A stretch of 16,472 nucleotides of DNA, from contig JAHCIE010000039.1 in assembly GCA_026129385.1 (NCBI GenBank), positions 1-16,472 on the forward strand. Direction: 5' to 3'. The stretch is from Anaerolineae bacterium. Lineage in GTDB: Bacteria > Chloroflexota > Anaerolineae > Epilineales > JAHCIE01. A program made the position numbers and the translations under genes. The notes under the pieces are model-generated. The model worked only from the letters and a program-made list of their open reading frames with translations. It searched no databases and had not been told where the DNA came from. Each line of letters starts with the position of its first letter. The stretch's first letter is position 1. Shown one piece after another: positions 6,700-14,276 of the stretch.

Positions 6700-7114
6700 A
6701 TGACGACCCCTGACCCCACTGGCCGCCGCCCCAGCGCCCTGGTCACCGGGGCCTCGGCCGGTATAGGCGCGGCCTTTGCTGAGCGACTGGCCCACAACGA
6801 AGGCCTTCGTCAACGCCTTCACCCAGGCGCTGGCGGGCGAGCTTCAGGGAACAGGCGTCCAGGTTCAGGCGTTGTGCCCCGGCGTCGTCCGTACCGAGGT
6901 TCCACGAGCGCCAGGGGCTGGACCCTATACCGCTTCCCGCCCGCCGCCGTGATGACGCCCGAAGATGTGGTCACCGCTTCGCTGGTCTCAAGCTGGGCGA
7001 GATCATCTGTATCCGGCCCTGGCCGACCCACGCTCATCGTCCAATGGCAGGCCGCCGAGCGCCCTGTTGCCTGGGGGCGACGCGGGTGCGCTAGCCGAAC
7101 GGTATCGCCACTAG
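6700..7114 (+). pseudogene. Short-chain dehydrogenase/reductase, internally deleted and frameshifted
   Basis: Starts at ATG 6700 with a GGATGG site before it and reads into ALVTGASAGIGAAFAERLA, the Rossmann TGxxxGIG NAD(P) motif. It then jumps at about 6790-6800, in another frame, to TKAFVNAFTQAL and ALCPGVVRTE, which in intact SDR enzymes lie some 130 residues later. The catalytic Tyr of YxxxK and the whole middle of the fold are therefore missing. Further frame changes follow near 6897 and 6950 (MTPEDVVTASL) and 6990 before IVQWQAAER and the stop at 7112-7114. The middle deletion makes it non-functional if the sequence is right. It is followed 15 bases later by another broken gene. Confidence 0.85.
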
Positions 7115-7129
7115 AGCAGGTCAGCTGTC

Positions 7130-7516
7130 ATGAGCAACCTGGACACAGCGCGCCGCTACTTGAATGCCATCGAGGCAGGGGCCGATCCCGATGCCCTGGC
7201 GAACTTCTTCGCCTCGACGTGACGCGCAAGGTGGAATACCCCAACCGCCTCGTGCCCAACGGCGCGACGCGCGACGGCCGCCTTGCTGGAGGCAGCCGCC
7301 GCGGTAAGCAGGCGGTGTCCGCGCAACGCTACGACGCCAGCGCGCCTTCGAGATAGGCGGCTGGTGATCTTGGAAGTCCTGTGGACGGGCATCCTGGCGA
7401 TACCCGTTGGCTCCATCCCCGTCGGCGGTGAGATGCGTGCCCACTTCGCCGTCTTCATCGACTTCCGCGACGGCAAGATCGTCCGCCAGCACAACTACGA
7501 CTGCTTCGAGCGGTAG
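7130..7516 (+). pseudogene. SnoaL/NTF2-like small protein, frameshifted
   Basis: ATG 7130 opens with SNLDTARRYLNAIEAG, the usual first helix of SnoaL-like/NTF2-fold proteins (about 130 residues, cone-shaped small-molecule pockets or isomerases). The frame is lost near 7210 (FFA then DVTRKVEYPNRLVPNG in the next frame), changes at ALLEAAA (about 7275) and GKQAVSAQRYD (about 7305), and returns for the C-terminal half LVILEVLWTG...AHFAVFIDFRDGKIV and QHNYDCFER, stop at 7516. Put together the pieces make a complete fold, so single-base indels rather than deletion broke it. Family call is moderately confident; function unknown. Confidence 0.75.
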
Positions 7517-7550
7517 GTCCCCCTCATGCTGGGGAGAAGGAAGAGTCCAC

Positions 7551-8444
7551 ATGCCCGACACCCCGCTGATGGAGGCGAGCGACGCACAACTGGCCCTCGC
7601 CGTCCAGGACAACCTGTTTGCCCTGTTCCGTGCTTGCATGGCTGCCCTGCCTGACGCCGAGCTTCACGAGACGCCCGCCCTCGCGTACCATCACGCCTTC
7701 CCCACCAGCCCCATGTTCAAGGGCGTCTGGCGGACGCGGCTGACGCCCTGACACCGCTGACGCCAGTATCGCCGACACCCTGGCCTGGTTCCAGGCGCGT
7801 GGCGCGCCCTACGTGTTCTGGTGGACAGGCCCCGGCGACGAGCCGACTGACCTGCCCGACCGCCTCCAGGCCCACGGCTTCGCCGCCAACATCGTCGGCG
7901 ACCCTGGCATGGCCTTCGACCTGGACACGCTGGAGCAGCCGAGCCTGCCACCCGGCCTGACCATCGTCCGCGCCACCGACCGTCGCACCCTGGAAGACTG
8001 GCGCGACGTGTTCGTCGCTGCCTACGAGTTCCGCGCTTTGCGGGCCAGGCCTGGGTCGACGCGACGCTCAGCCTCGGCCCAGAGGCTGCTCCGTGTGGTG
8101 TACGTGGGCTATCTGGACGGCGAACCCGTGGCTTTAATGTCCTCTTCAGCGGCGCGGGGTTGCCAGCACGCGACTGGTACTTGATGTCATCTAGCACCAA
8201 CTTCTACCAATGTCCTCTTCAGCGGCGCGGGGGTTGCCAGCGTGTACGGCGTGGGCACGTTGCCGACCCAACGCGCGGCCGCGGCGTGGGTGGGGCGATT
8301 ACTCTGTGGCCCTCGTCGAGGCACGGGCGCGGGGCTATCGCTACGCCGTGCTCTTCGCGACGGAGATGGGCCGCGGTTTATCGGCGGCTAGGGTTCCGCG
8401 ATGTCGGCTCGATGATTGGCCGCTACCTGTGGTGGGGCGGCTGA
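7551..8444 (+). pseudogene. GNAT-family N-acetyltransferase, multiply frameshifted
   Basis: ATG 7551 begins an N-terminal segment (LALAVQDNLFALFRACMAALP, in two pieces) that ends at a stop near 7750; the frame then shifts and continues as DTLAWFQARGAPYVFWW, AFDLDTLEQPSLPPGLTIVRA and EDWRDVFVAAYEF. Later pieces YVGYLDGEPVA, NVLFSGAGVASVYGVGTLP, RGRGVGGAIT, EARARGYRYAVLFATEMG and YRRLGFRDVGSMIGRYLWW are the acetyl-CoA binding (RGxGxG/A) and C-terminal parts of a GNAT domain, spread over three frames. I count at least five frame changes plus a partial duplication at 8136-8241. The reassembled protein resembles acetyltransferases with an N-terminal degenerate GNAT half. Not functional as read; acceptor unknown. 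Confidence 0.85.
8136..8241 (+). repeat. 32/33-bp direct repeat flanking a 41-bp insert inside the GNAT gene
   Basis: The segment 8136-8167 recurs at 8209-8241, identical except for one extra G in the second copy (a run of five instead of four). The 41 bases between (8168-8208) are less GC-rich than the surroundings and encode no part of the GNAT fold. The second copy is in the frame giving NVLFSGAGVAS, the expected protein; the first copy plus insert are surplus. Confidence 0.85.
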
Positions 8445-8562
8445 GCCAGTGCCCGAGCTGTTCCAGGAGGCGAGCGGGATGCGCGCTTTGCTGACCCGGC
8501 GGGGCCCGGCGTTATCGACCAGCCCCCGCCAGCCACTGGGTAACATCGACCAGGTGAGAATC

Positions 8563-9200
8563 ATGATGGAACCCTGGAAACTCCCTCTGCCACCCGACGA
8601 GCCGCAATCCCATCTACACGGATCGCCTGGGCACTGGATCGACTCATCTTCTTTAGCGATGCCGTCGTTGCCATCGCCATCACACTGCTGGCGCTGGACA
8701 TTCGCCTGCCGCCCAGCGCGGGCCAGCTCTCCAACCAGGAACTGCTCCGGCAGCTTGTTGACATCTGGCCGTCGTACCTGGGCTATGTGGTCAGCTTCCT
8801 GGTCATCGGTGCGTTCTGGATCGGCCATCACCGCAAGTTTCGCCTGATAGAGCGCTACAATAGCCGCCTGTTGTTCCTCAACTTGCTCATGCTGATGACC
8901 ATCGCCTTCATTCCCTTTCCCACCGCTGTGCTCAGCGAGTACGGCAATCGCACTGCCACCATCTTCTACGCCCTGGCCATCGCTGTCGTTGGGCTTATGT
9001 CCGCCCTGGAGTGGTGGTACGCTCTGCGCCTCGAGTTAGTGACACCGGGGCTGACCGCCAGCGAACGGCGGCGGCACGCCCTGCGCCCCCTCATCATCAC
9101 AGGCGTCTTCCTGCTCTCCATTCCCATCGCCTTCGTCACCCCAACCCTCGCGATGCTGTCGTGGTTGCTCGTCATCCCAGCGCTACGCTGGGCGGGCTGA
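8563..9200 (+). pseudogene. TMEM175/DUF1211-like membrane protein with a 5' frameshift
   Basis: From about 8619 the frame reads IAWALDRLIFFSDAVVAIAI, matching the FSDAVxAIAITLL first helix of the TMEM175 (DUF1211) family of small potassium-channel-like proteins. Further hydrophobic helices follow: a helix around GYVVSFLVIGAFWIGHH, then NLLMLMTIAFIPFPTAVLS, FYALAIAVVGLMSALEWW and LIITGVFLLSIPIAF, ending at TGA 9198-9200. In this frame there is no ATG, GTG or TTG between the upstream stop at 8541 and the first helix. The likely start, ATG 8563 with AGGTGA upstream, is one frame off, so a single-base indel between 8566 and 8619 separates start from body. The rest is intact. Could be repaired by one base, hence possibly a sequence error. 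Confidence 0.72.
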
Positions 9201-9241
9201 CGCAGCAACTTGAAGCGAGTTCACCAATTGGTCGCGCCGGA

Positions 9242-9270
9242 TGTCGATTTCGCCGCACCTCGTGCGTCGA
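9242..9270 (+). promoter_or_regulatory. Probable ECF42-type promoter of the DGPF-sigma pair
   Basis: TGTCGA at 9242-9247 is followed 17 bases later by CGTCGA (9265-9270). ECF42 sigma factors are reported to use a TGTCGA -35 element and a CGA/TC-type -10. The predicted start near 9277 leaves a leader of about 37 bases before the DGPF gene, whose own downstream neighbour encodes an ECF42-like sigma. This is a motif match from memory of the family, not a measured site. Confidence 0.6.
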
Positions 9271-9313
9271 TAGGGTAGAACGACGTCACTGTGCACAGCA
9301 AGGAGATGACACG

Positions 9314-9679
9314 ATGCAGTATCTGCTCTTGATCTACGGCGACGAGAAGGCGGCTGAGGCCTACATGGCTTCGAATCCTGAGGCGGCCCAGGCCGACATG
9401 ACCGAATACTTCACCTTCACCGACGAGGTGGGTAAGGCCGGCGTGCTGCGTGGCGGCGAGGGATTGTATCCAACCTCGGCGGCGACCACCATCCGCGTCC
9501 GCGACGGCAAGACCCTGACCACCCACGGCCCCTTCGCCGAGACGAAGGAGCAACTCGGCGGCTACTACGTCGTCGAGTGCGAGAACCTGGACCAGGCGAT
9601 TCACTGGGCGAGCAAGATTCCGGGCGCTCGCCAGGGTAGCATCGAGATTCGGCCCATCATGGAGTTTACCCGCGAGTAG
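9314..9679 (+). CDS. YCII/DGPF-domain protein, ECF42-associated
   Basis: A 121-residue cytosolic protein of the YCII-related (DGPF) family, a ferredoxin-like alpha/beta fold. It opens with MQYLLLIYGDE, and residues 70-83 carry the signature THGPFAETKEQLGG (here HGPF in place of DGPF). ATG 9314 has AGGAG eight bases upstream. In many Actinobacteria and other phyla DGPF genes sit beside ECF42 sigma genes and are their targets, and that arrangement holds here: the sigma gene begins 54 bases downstream on the same strand, and a matching promoter lies upstream. The biochemical role of DGPF proteins is not established. Family and pairing confident. Confidence 0.93.
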   Translation: MQYLLLIYGDEKAAEAYMASNPEAAQADMTEYFTFTDEVGKAGVLRGGEGLYPTSAATTIRVRDGKTLTTHGPFAETKEQLGGYYVVECENLDQAIHWASKIPGARQGSIEIRPIMEFTRE

Positions 9680-9688
9680 ATTGAGCCT

Positions 9689-9720
9689 GCGCCCACCGGC
9701 CCCGCTGTGTCGGTGGGCGC
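9689..9720 (+). promoter_or_regulatory. Strong hairpin between the DGPF and sigma genes
   Basis: GCGCCCACCG (9689-9698) pairs perfectly with CGGTGGGCGC (9711-9720) across a 12-base loop. No T-run follows, so it is not a standard terminator. It covers the possible GTG start at 9707, which argues for the ATG at 9734, and it could lower sigma expression relative to the DGPF protein by attenuation or mRNA processing. Confidence 0.55.
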
Positions 9721-9733
9721 GTTCGCCCCTGCC

Positions 9734-11032
9734 ATGACCACTGTCTCCCCGACTACGCCGGATGACCAGCGGCATGCCGTCGAGCGCGCCTACCGCCGCG
9801 AGGCGGGCCAGGTTCTCGCCACCCTCATCGGCTGGCTGGGCGACTTCGACCTGGCCCAGGATGCCCTGCAAGACGCCTTCCTGGCCGCCGTCGAGCGCTG
9901 GCCTGAGAAGGCCCCGCGCAACCCCGGCGCGTGGCTGACCGTCACGGCTCGCCGCAAGGCCATCGACCGCCGCCGCCGTGACCGCGCCACACCCCTCGAC
10001 GACGAGCCGCTGGCCGCGCTGCCCGACCCTGGCCCCTCCATCGAGGATGAGATTCAGGCCCTGGGCGAGATTCCCGACGAGCGGCTCAAACTCATCTTCA
10101 CCTGCTGCCACCCCGCCTTGCCCCCCGACCAGCAGGTCGCGCTGACGCTGCACAGCCTGGGCGGCCTGACCACGGCCGAGGTAGCCGCCGCCTTCCTGAC
10201 GCCCGTGCCGACGATGGCCCAGCGCCTCGTGCGCGCCAAGCGCAAGATTCGCGATGCGGGTATCCCCTACCAGGTTCCGCCCGCGCACCTGTTGGCCGAA
10301 CGCCTGGAGTCGGTCCTGGCGGTGCTATATCTTGTCTTCACCGAGGGCTACGCGGCGACGGCGGGCGATGCCCTGATTCGCCAGGAACTGTGCGAGGAAG
10401 CGATTCGACTGGCGCGGGCGCTGGAGGGGCTGATTCGTGGCGAGGTGACTGACGTGGCCGAGCGCGGCTACGCCGAGGTGGTCGGCCTGCTGGCCCTGCT
10501 GCTGTTACAGCATTCGCGGCGTCGCGCTCGCCTCGACCCCGGCGGCCAGATGGTGCTGTTGGAGGACCAGGATCGCCGGCAGTGGGACCAGCGCAACATC
10601 CACGAGGGCCTGGCGCTGCTGGACAAGGCGCTGCACATGCGGCGGCCCGGCCCCTACCAGATTCAGGCTGCCATCGCCGCCCTGCACGCCCAGGCGGATC
10701 GAGCCGGGGATACTGACTGGCCGCAGATCGCCGCGCTGTACCGCGAGCTACGCCGCCACATCGACACGCCGGTCATCCGCCTCAACGAGGCCGTGGCCGT
10801 CTCCCTGGCCTATGGCCCGCACAAGGGCCTCGCCATCCTGTCCGGCGTAGCGCCGGGCGGCGACCTGGACGGCTACGCCCCCTACCACCTGGCGCGCGCC
10901 GACATGCTGCGCCGCGCGGGGCAGACAGACGCCGCCCGCCGCGCCTACCAGACCGCCCTCGACCTGACGCGAAACGACGTGGAGCGCGCCGCCATCCTGC
11001 GTCGGTTGCGGACGCTGGGCGACGCAGGGTAG
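9734..11032 (+). CDS. ECF42-type RNA polymerase sigma factor with long C-terminal extension
   Basis: A 432-residue protein with an ECF sigma head: region 2 at about 15-82 (WLGDFDLAQDALQDAFLAA then GAWLTVTARRKAIDRRRR) and region 4 at about 130-175 (LTTAEVAAAFLTPVPTMAQR as helix-turn-helix), with IFTCCHPAL at 121-129 between. Residues 180-432 form the large helical, TPR-like C-terminal domain (DUF6596 type) that defines the ECF42 group; no anti-sigma gene is seen, and in this group the extension is thought to supply control. ATG 9734 is preferred over GTG 9707, which lies within a hairpin loop; neither has a clear Shine-Dalgarno, so translation may depend on the upstream DGPF gene. It is likely autoregulated from 9242. 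Confidence 0.93.
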   Translation: MTTVSPTTPDDQRHAVERAYRREAGQVLATLIGWLGDFDLAQDALQDAFLAAVERWPEKAPRNPGAWLTVTARRKAIDRRRRDRATPLDDEPLAALPDPGPSIEDEIQALGEIPDERLKLIFTCCHPALPPDQQVALTLHSLGGLTTAEVAAAFLTPVPTMAQRLVRAKRKIRDAGIPYQVPPAHLLAERLESVLAVLYLVFTEGYAATAGDALIRQELCEEAIRLARALEGLIRGEVTDVAERGYAEVVGLLALLLLQHSRRRARLDPGGQMVLLEDQDRRQWDQRNIHEGLALLDKALHMRRPGPYQIQAAIAALHAQADRAGDTDWPQIAALYRELRRHIDTPVIRLNEAVAVSLAYGPHKGLAILSGVAPGGDLDGYAPYHLARADMLRRAGQTDAARRAYQTALDLTRNDVERAAILRRLRTLGDAG

Positions 11033-11041
11033 GTTGTGAAC

Positions 11042-11439
11042 TCAGGGGACACTGGCGTAGTAGATGTCGCGCGTGTCGTCCTGAGCTTCCCACGCCATGT
11101 GCGCCTGCCCTCGCGCGTCCACCCGCAATGGTGGCTTGACCGAGCGGGCCGCCGTCCGCGAGACGTTCAAGGCGGTGGGCGGTGTGAGCGTGGGCGTGAC
11201 GCCGGACGCCAGAAGCAGGGCGTGGCCCTCGGCGACGCGCCCTGTCCCGCCGCTGACGCCGCGCTCGTCGCGCCGGCCTCGCTCGGCGATCGGCCGCGCA
11301 GGGCGAACAGTGCGCCGCCCGCCACCGCCGCCACCACGAGCAGCCCTACCAGGAGCATGCCTGCGCCGCCGCGCTGGCGGGCCTGGGGCGCATCGCTTGC
11401 GGTGACGGGTGGCTCGTCGGGGGCGACGGGCAGGCTATG
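11042..11439 (-). pseudogene. Remnant of a membrane-anchored BNR-like protein, frameshifted
   Basis: On the minus strand one frame, open from 11439, reads a Pro/Ala-rich stretch, then GGAGMLLVGLLVVAAVAGGA, a clear transmembrane helix, with a possible ATG at 11358. Another frame supplies LLLASGVTPTLTPPTALNVS, then PPLRVDARGQAHMAWEAQDD and TRDIYYASVP to TGA at 11044-11042. The phrase VDxxGxxHxAWE...RDIYYA is like one unit of BNR/sialidase-type propeller repeats. The two halves are joined by a frameshift somewhere near 11200-11290, and most of a propeller is missing, so this is probably a decayed fragment. It lies between the sigma gene and the DUF1697 gene, otherwise empty DNA. Confidence 0.5.
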
Positions 11440-11484
11440 TTACACGCTTCGGCCTGGCCCGGCAAACGCAGGCGTCCCCGCGCC

Positions 11485-12033
11485 TCAGCCGCCGCGCGGC
11501 GGGTACTTCGCCGCCAGCCGCTGTAGCGTGTTGATGCCGCGCCAGGTGGCCCGTCGGCGCAGGGCGCGCTCCAGGACCGCGTTGGAGAAAGTCGACTCGC
11601 TCTGCCGCCGGCGACACGCCCAGTAGATCTCGCGCTGGTGAACGTGGAACACGTCGATGTCGGTGGCGAAGGCGTGCACCTTCGCCACCGATGCCTCGTC
11701 GAGGGCGTCGCCCAGGAAGCCGACGTACAGCGCCATAGCCGCTGCCATCTCGGCCGGCGGGAAAGGCTGGTAGGCGGCCACGGCCGCCACCTCAGCGTCG
11801 CGGCGGAGGAACGTCGCCACGTCGTAGCCGAGGGCGTCGCGCAGGTGGGCCTCAATTCGCCGCTCCAGCGCCGCCGCGTCCGTCTCCGCCGTCTCGAACA
11901 CGACGTTGCCGCTGGCGATGAAGGTCTCGACGCCCTCGAAGCCCAGCTCCTCGAATAACCGACGCAGCGCGTCCATCTTGACGGTGTGCCCGCCGACGTT
12001 GATGGCGCGCAGAAAGGCGATATGGCGCGGCAT
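11485..12033 (-). CDS. DUF1697 domain protein
   Basis: A 182-residue cytosolic protein. The opening HIAFLRAINVGGHTVKM is the family signature (LRGINVGG), followed by LFEELGFEGVETFIASGNVV and FETAETDAAALERRI, which match the DUF1697 fold of two alpha/beta halves. The usual C-terminal stretch with RNWRTV is represented by RATWRGINTLQRLA. No biochemical function is established for the family. ATG 12033 lies five bases after the TGA of the SHMT-like gene, with only a weak GTGAG before it, so it depends on translational coupling and belongs to that operon as its last gene. Family call confident. Confidence 0.9.
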   Translation of the reverse strand: MPRHIAFLRAINVGGHTVKMDALRRLFEELGFEGVETFIASGNVVFETAETDAAALERRIEAHLRDALGYDVATFLRRDAEVAAVAAYQPFPPAEMAAAMALYVGFLGDALDEASVAKVHAFATDIDVFHVHQREIYWACRRRQSESTFSNAVLERALRRRATWRGINTLQRLAAKYPPRGG

Positions 12034-12038
12034 AGCAC

Positions 12039-13397
12039 TCACTGCGGTGGCAGGCCGTGGTCGAAGTTGTAGTACAGGGTCTGGTAGCCCTGGCGGAAGT
12101 CGACCACGTCTTCCATGACCGTCGCCGGCGACTGCCCCTCGACCAGGATACGGCCCATGAAGTCGGCGATGACGTCCATCTCCGGCTCGCGCATCCCGTA
12201 GCGCGTTACCTCGATGGTCCCCAGGCGCAAGCCGCCTGGCCGGTCCCAATCGGCCGCGCTGTCGCCGGGGATGAGGTTCTTGTTCGTGACAAGGTTGGCC
12301 CGCGCCAGCAGGTGCGCCGTGTCCAGGCCGCCGCCGTAGGCCCGCACGTCGGCGATGACCTGATGCGTGCGCGTGTAGCCCTTGCGCGCGCCGAGCACGC
12401 GAATGCCGCGCCGCTCCAGCGCCGCACCGAGGGCCTGGGCGTTGCGGACGATCTGGGCCATGTAGGCCTGGCCGAACTCAATCATCTCGGCCGCCGAGAC
12501 GGCCAGCGCGGCGACGCGGTTAACCTGATGCGTGGCCGCCAGGACGGGGAAGATGGCGTGGGTCAGCGGCTCGGTCAGCGCCGGGTCATCCCAGACGATG
12601 ATGCCGCTCTGCGGCCCGCTAAAGGTCTTGCCCGCCGAGCCAGTCAGCGCCACCGCGCCCTCGCGTAGCGGATCCTGGAACTGGCCGCCCGCGATGAGGC
12701 CGATCTGGTGCGCGCCATCGAAGTAGAGCTTGCCGCCCCACTCCGCGATGACCTCACTCATCTCACGTAGTGGGAAGGGGAACAGGGTCATCGACGCGCC
12801 CACGGCGACGAGCTTTGGCCGCACCAGGGGCGCTACCTTGCGGAAAAGGTCCAGGTCCACCACCAGTTCGTCGGGGTTCATGGGCACGTCGACGATCTTC
12901 AGCCCGCGCACGCCGGCCGGCCCATCCCAGCGGTTGCTGGAATGGCCGCCGAAGGGCTGCGCGATGCTCATGATGACGTCGCCCGGCTCGGTCAGCGCGG
13001 TGTACACGGCCAGGTTGCCGATCATGCTGGCGACGAGGCGGTGGTCGGCGTAGCGGGCGCGCAGGGCCTGCTTGAGCAGCTCGACGCACAGCGCCTCGAT
13101 CTCGTCGATGTACTTCGTCCCGGCGAACCAGCGGTTGACCTTGCCGATGTGGCCCTCGGCGGCGCGCGTGCCAACCTCCGATGCCAGCAGCGCGCGGACG
13201 GCCGGGCTGGTCGGCGCTTCAGGCGCGAGGAGGTTGATGCACTGCTCGCCGCGCCACTGCTCGTTGCGCCGCACGGCGGCGACGACGGCGTCTTGCATCG
13301 CCCGCCCATCCCGACAGGCATCCAGCACTGCCCGCGCCTGGGTCAGAATCTCCGTGTCGTGGACTTCCGTCAACTGCGATACCACTGCCTCTGTCAT
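12039..13397 (-). CDS. Divergent serine hydroxymethyltransferase-like PLP enzyme
   Basis: A 452-residue fold type I PLP enzyme that aligns with SHMT along most of its length. NLLAPEAPTSPAVR at 55-68 keeps the catalytic Glu60 of the SENxxS motif, YFDGAHQIGLIAGG at 225-238 keeps the PLP-binding Asp227 and His230, and TGSAGKTFSGPQSG at 252-265 keeps the Schiff-base Lys257. Differences are focused at substrate-side positions: the usual EGYPGxRYYxG becomes EGHIGKVNRWFAG (81-93), losing the paired tyrosines, and TTTTHKTLRGPRGG becomes the sequence above, losing the THK. It may therefore not be the folate-dependent housekeeping GlyA but an aldolase, alpha-methylserine-type or other one. ATG 13397 has AGGAG eight bases before. 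Middle gene of a three-gene operon. Confidence 0.83.
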   Translation of the reverse strand: MTEAVVSQLTEVHDTEILTQARAVLDACRDGRAMQDAVVAAVRRNEQWRGEQCINLLAPEAPTSPAVRALLASEVGTRAAEGHIGKVNRWFAGTKYIDEIEALCVELLKQALRARYADHRLVASMIGNLAVYTALTEPGDVIMSIAQPFGGHSSNRWDGPAGVRGLKIVDVPMNPDELVVDLDLFRKVAPLVRPKLVAVGASMTLFPFPLREMSEVIAEWGGKLYFDGAHQIGLIAGGQFQDPLREGAVALTGSAGKTFSGPQSGIIVWDDPALTEPLTHAIFPVLAATHQVNRVAALAVSAAEMIEFGQAYMAQIVRNAQALGAALERRGIRVLGARKGYTRTHQVIADVRAYGGGLDTAHLLARANLVTNKNLIPGDSAADWDRPGGLRLGTIEVTRYGMREPEMDVIADFMGRILVEGQSPATVMEDVVDFRQGYQTLYYNFDHGLPPQ

Positions 13398-13424
13398 GCG
13401 ATGTTCTCCTATGGGTTGCGCATC

Positions 13425-14267
13425 TCAGACCGCATCCCCCAGCCTGTCCAGCCCCTGGCCCGCCAGCCACGCATCCAGGCGGTCGAGCAGGCGCGTGACG
13501 TGTTGGAGCAGATGCTCATCCGGCGCGCCCGCCGCCCGCAGCGCCGCCGCCACATCGTCAGCCATTGCCGCTGGCAGCGTCGCGCAGAGGGTGACGGCCT
13601 GCTCGACCAGCCGCTTCTCGCCCGGATGCAGGACGCGGTTGACCGCGAACAGGATGTCGCAATAGCTGGCGAGCAGGGCCGCCAGGCGGTGGTTGACGCT
13701 AACGAGATCGCCCCGCCCGACGGCCTTCTCGATCTGGGCATAGTACGAGGGAATCACGTCTCGCAGCACGGGATGGTTGAGGGCGACGATGTTGCGCCGT
13801 AGCGGCTCGGGGTAGGGCGCGTGGCTCTCGGCCTGCAAGGCGGCGTACCAGCCGCGCGGGTCGTGCAGCGGTTGCGAGGCGCGGACCGTGTGCCAGAAGC
13901 AGGTGGAGTAGCCGAGGCTCGCCTGGTGGTCGTGAAGCACACGGCGCAGTTCCGCCGCTATCCAGTCAGCGTCGAAGTAGACCAGGTCGATCTCGAGGCC
14001 CGTGGGCGCGTGAAGCCACTCGTCTCCCGGCCCCCAGAAGGTGAGGCCCAGGCTGGCGCGGGAGGCCCCGCCCAGCGCCTCCACCAGCGCGCGGCGGTCG
14101 GCCAGCGGAACGTCGCCGCGCGTGTAGACGTAGATGTCGATGTCCGACATAGCGTCGGTAGCCCCGCTTGCGCGCGAGCCACCCAACGCTACCGCCTCCA
14201 CCTGGGGGAGCGCGCCCAGGCGCTCGGCGATGCGGTGGGCGAGGGAGGGAGCGGGAGGCGTCAGCAT
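13425..14267 (-). CDS. Nucleotidyltransferase-domain protein (DUF4037-like)
   Basis: A 280-residue protein. The N-terminal half is a minimal polymerase-beta-type nucleotidyltransferase: GGSRASGATDAMSDIDIYVY at 29-48 has the GGS helix and the DxD pair (Asp42, Asp44), and EIDLVYF places the third carboxylate at Asp94. The C-terminal half is helical, as in DUF4037 and aminoglycoside/lincosamide nucleotidyltransferases. Such enzymes transfer a nucleotide to small molecules, proteins or RNA; the target here is unknown. ATG 14267 is chosen because the promoter at 14277-14305 starts about three bases upstream and no Shine-Dalgarno exists, pointing to leaderless translation; the longer frame upstream would cross the promoter. 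First gene of the operon, 27 bases before the SHMT-like gene. Confidence 0.87.
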   Translation of the reverse strand: MLTPPAPSLAHRIAERLGALPQVEAVALGGSRASGATDAMSDIDIYVYTRGDVPLADRRALVEALGGASRASLGLTFWGPGDEWLHAPTGLEIDLVYFDADWIAAELRRVLHDHQASLGYSTCFWHTVRASQPLHDPRGWYAALQAESHAPYPEPLRRNIVALNHPVLRDVIPSYYAQIEKAVGRGDLVSVNHRLAALLASYCDILFAVNRVLHPGEKRLVEQAVTLCATLPAAMADDVAAALRAAGAPDEHLLQHVTRLLDRLDAWLAGQGLDRLGDAV

Positions 14268-14276
14268 AGTTCCGCT

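Noticed and set aside
9221..10288. 355-codon minus-strand open frame across the DGPF and sigma genes
   Set aside because: No recognisable domain, crosses two well-supported plus-strand genes and an intergenic gap.
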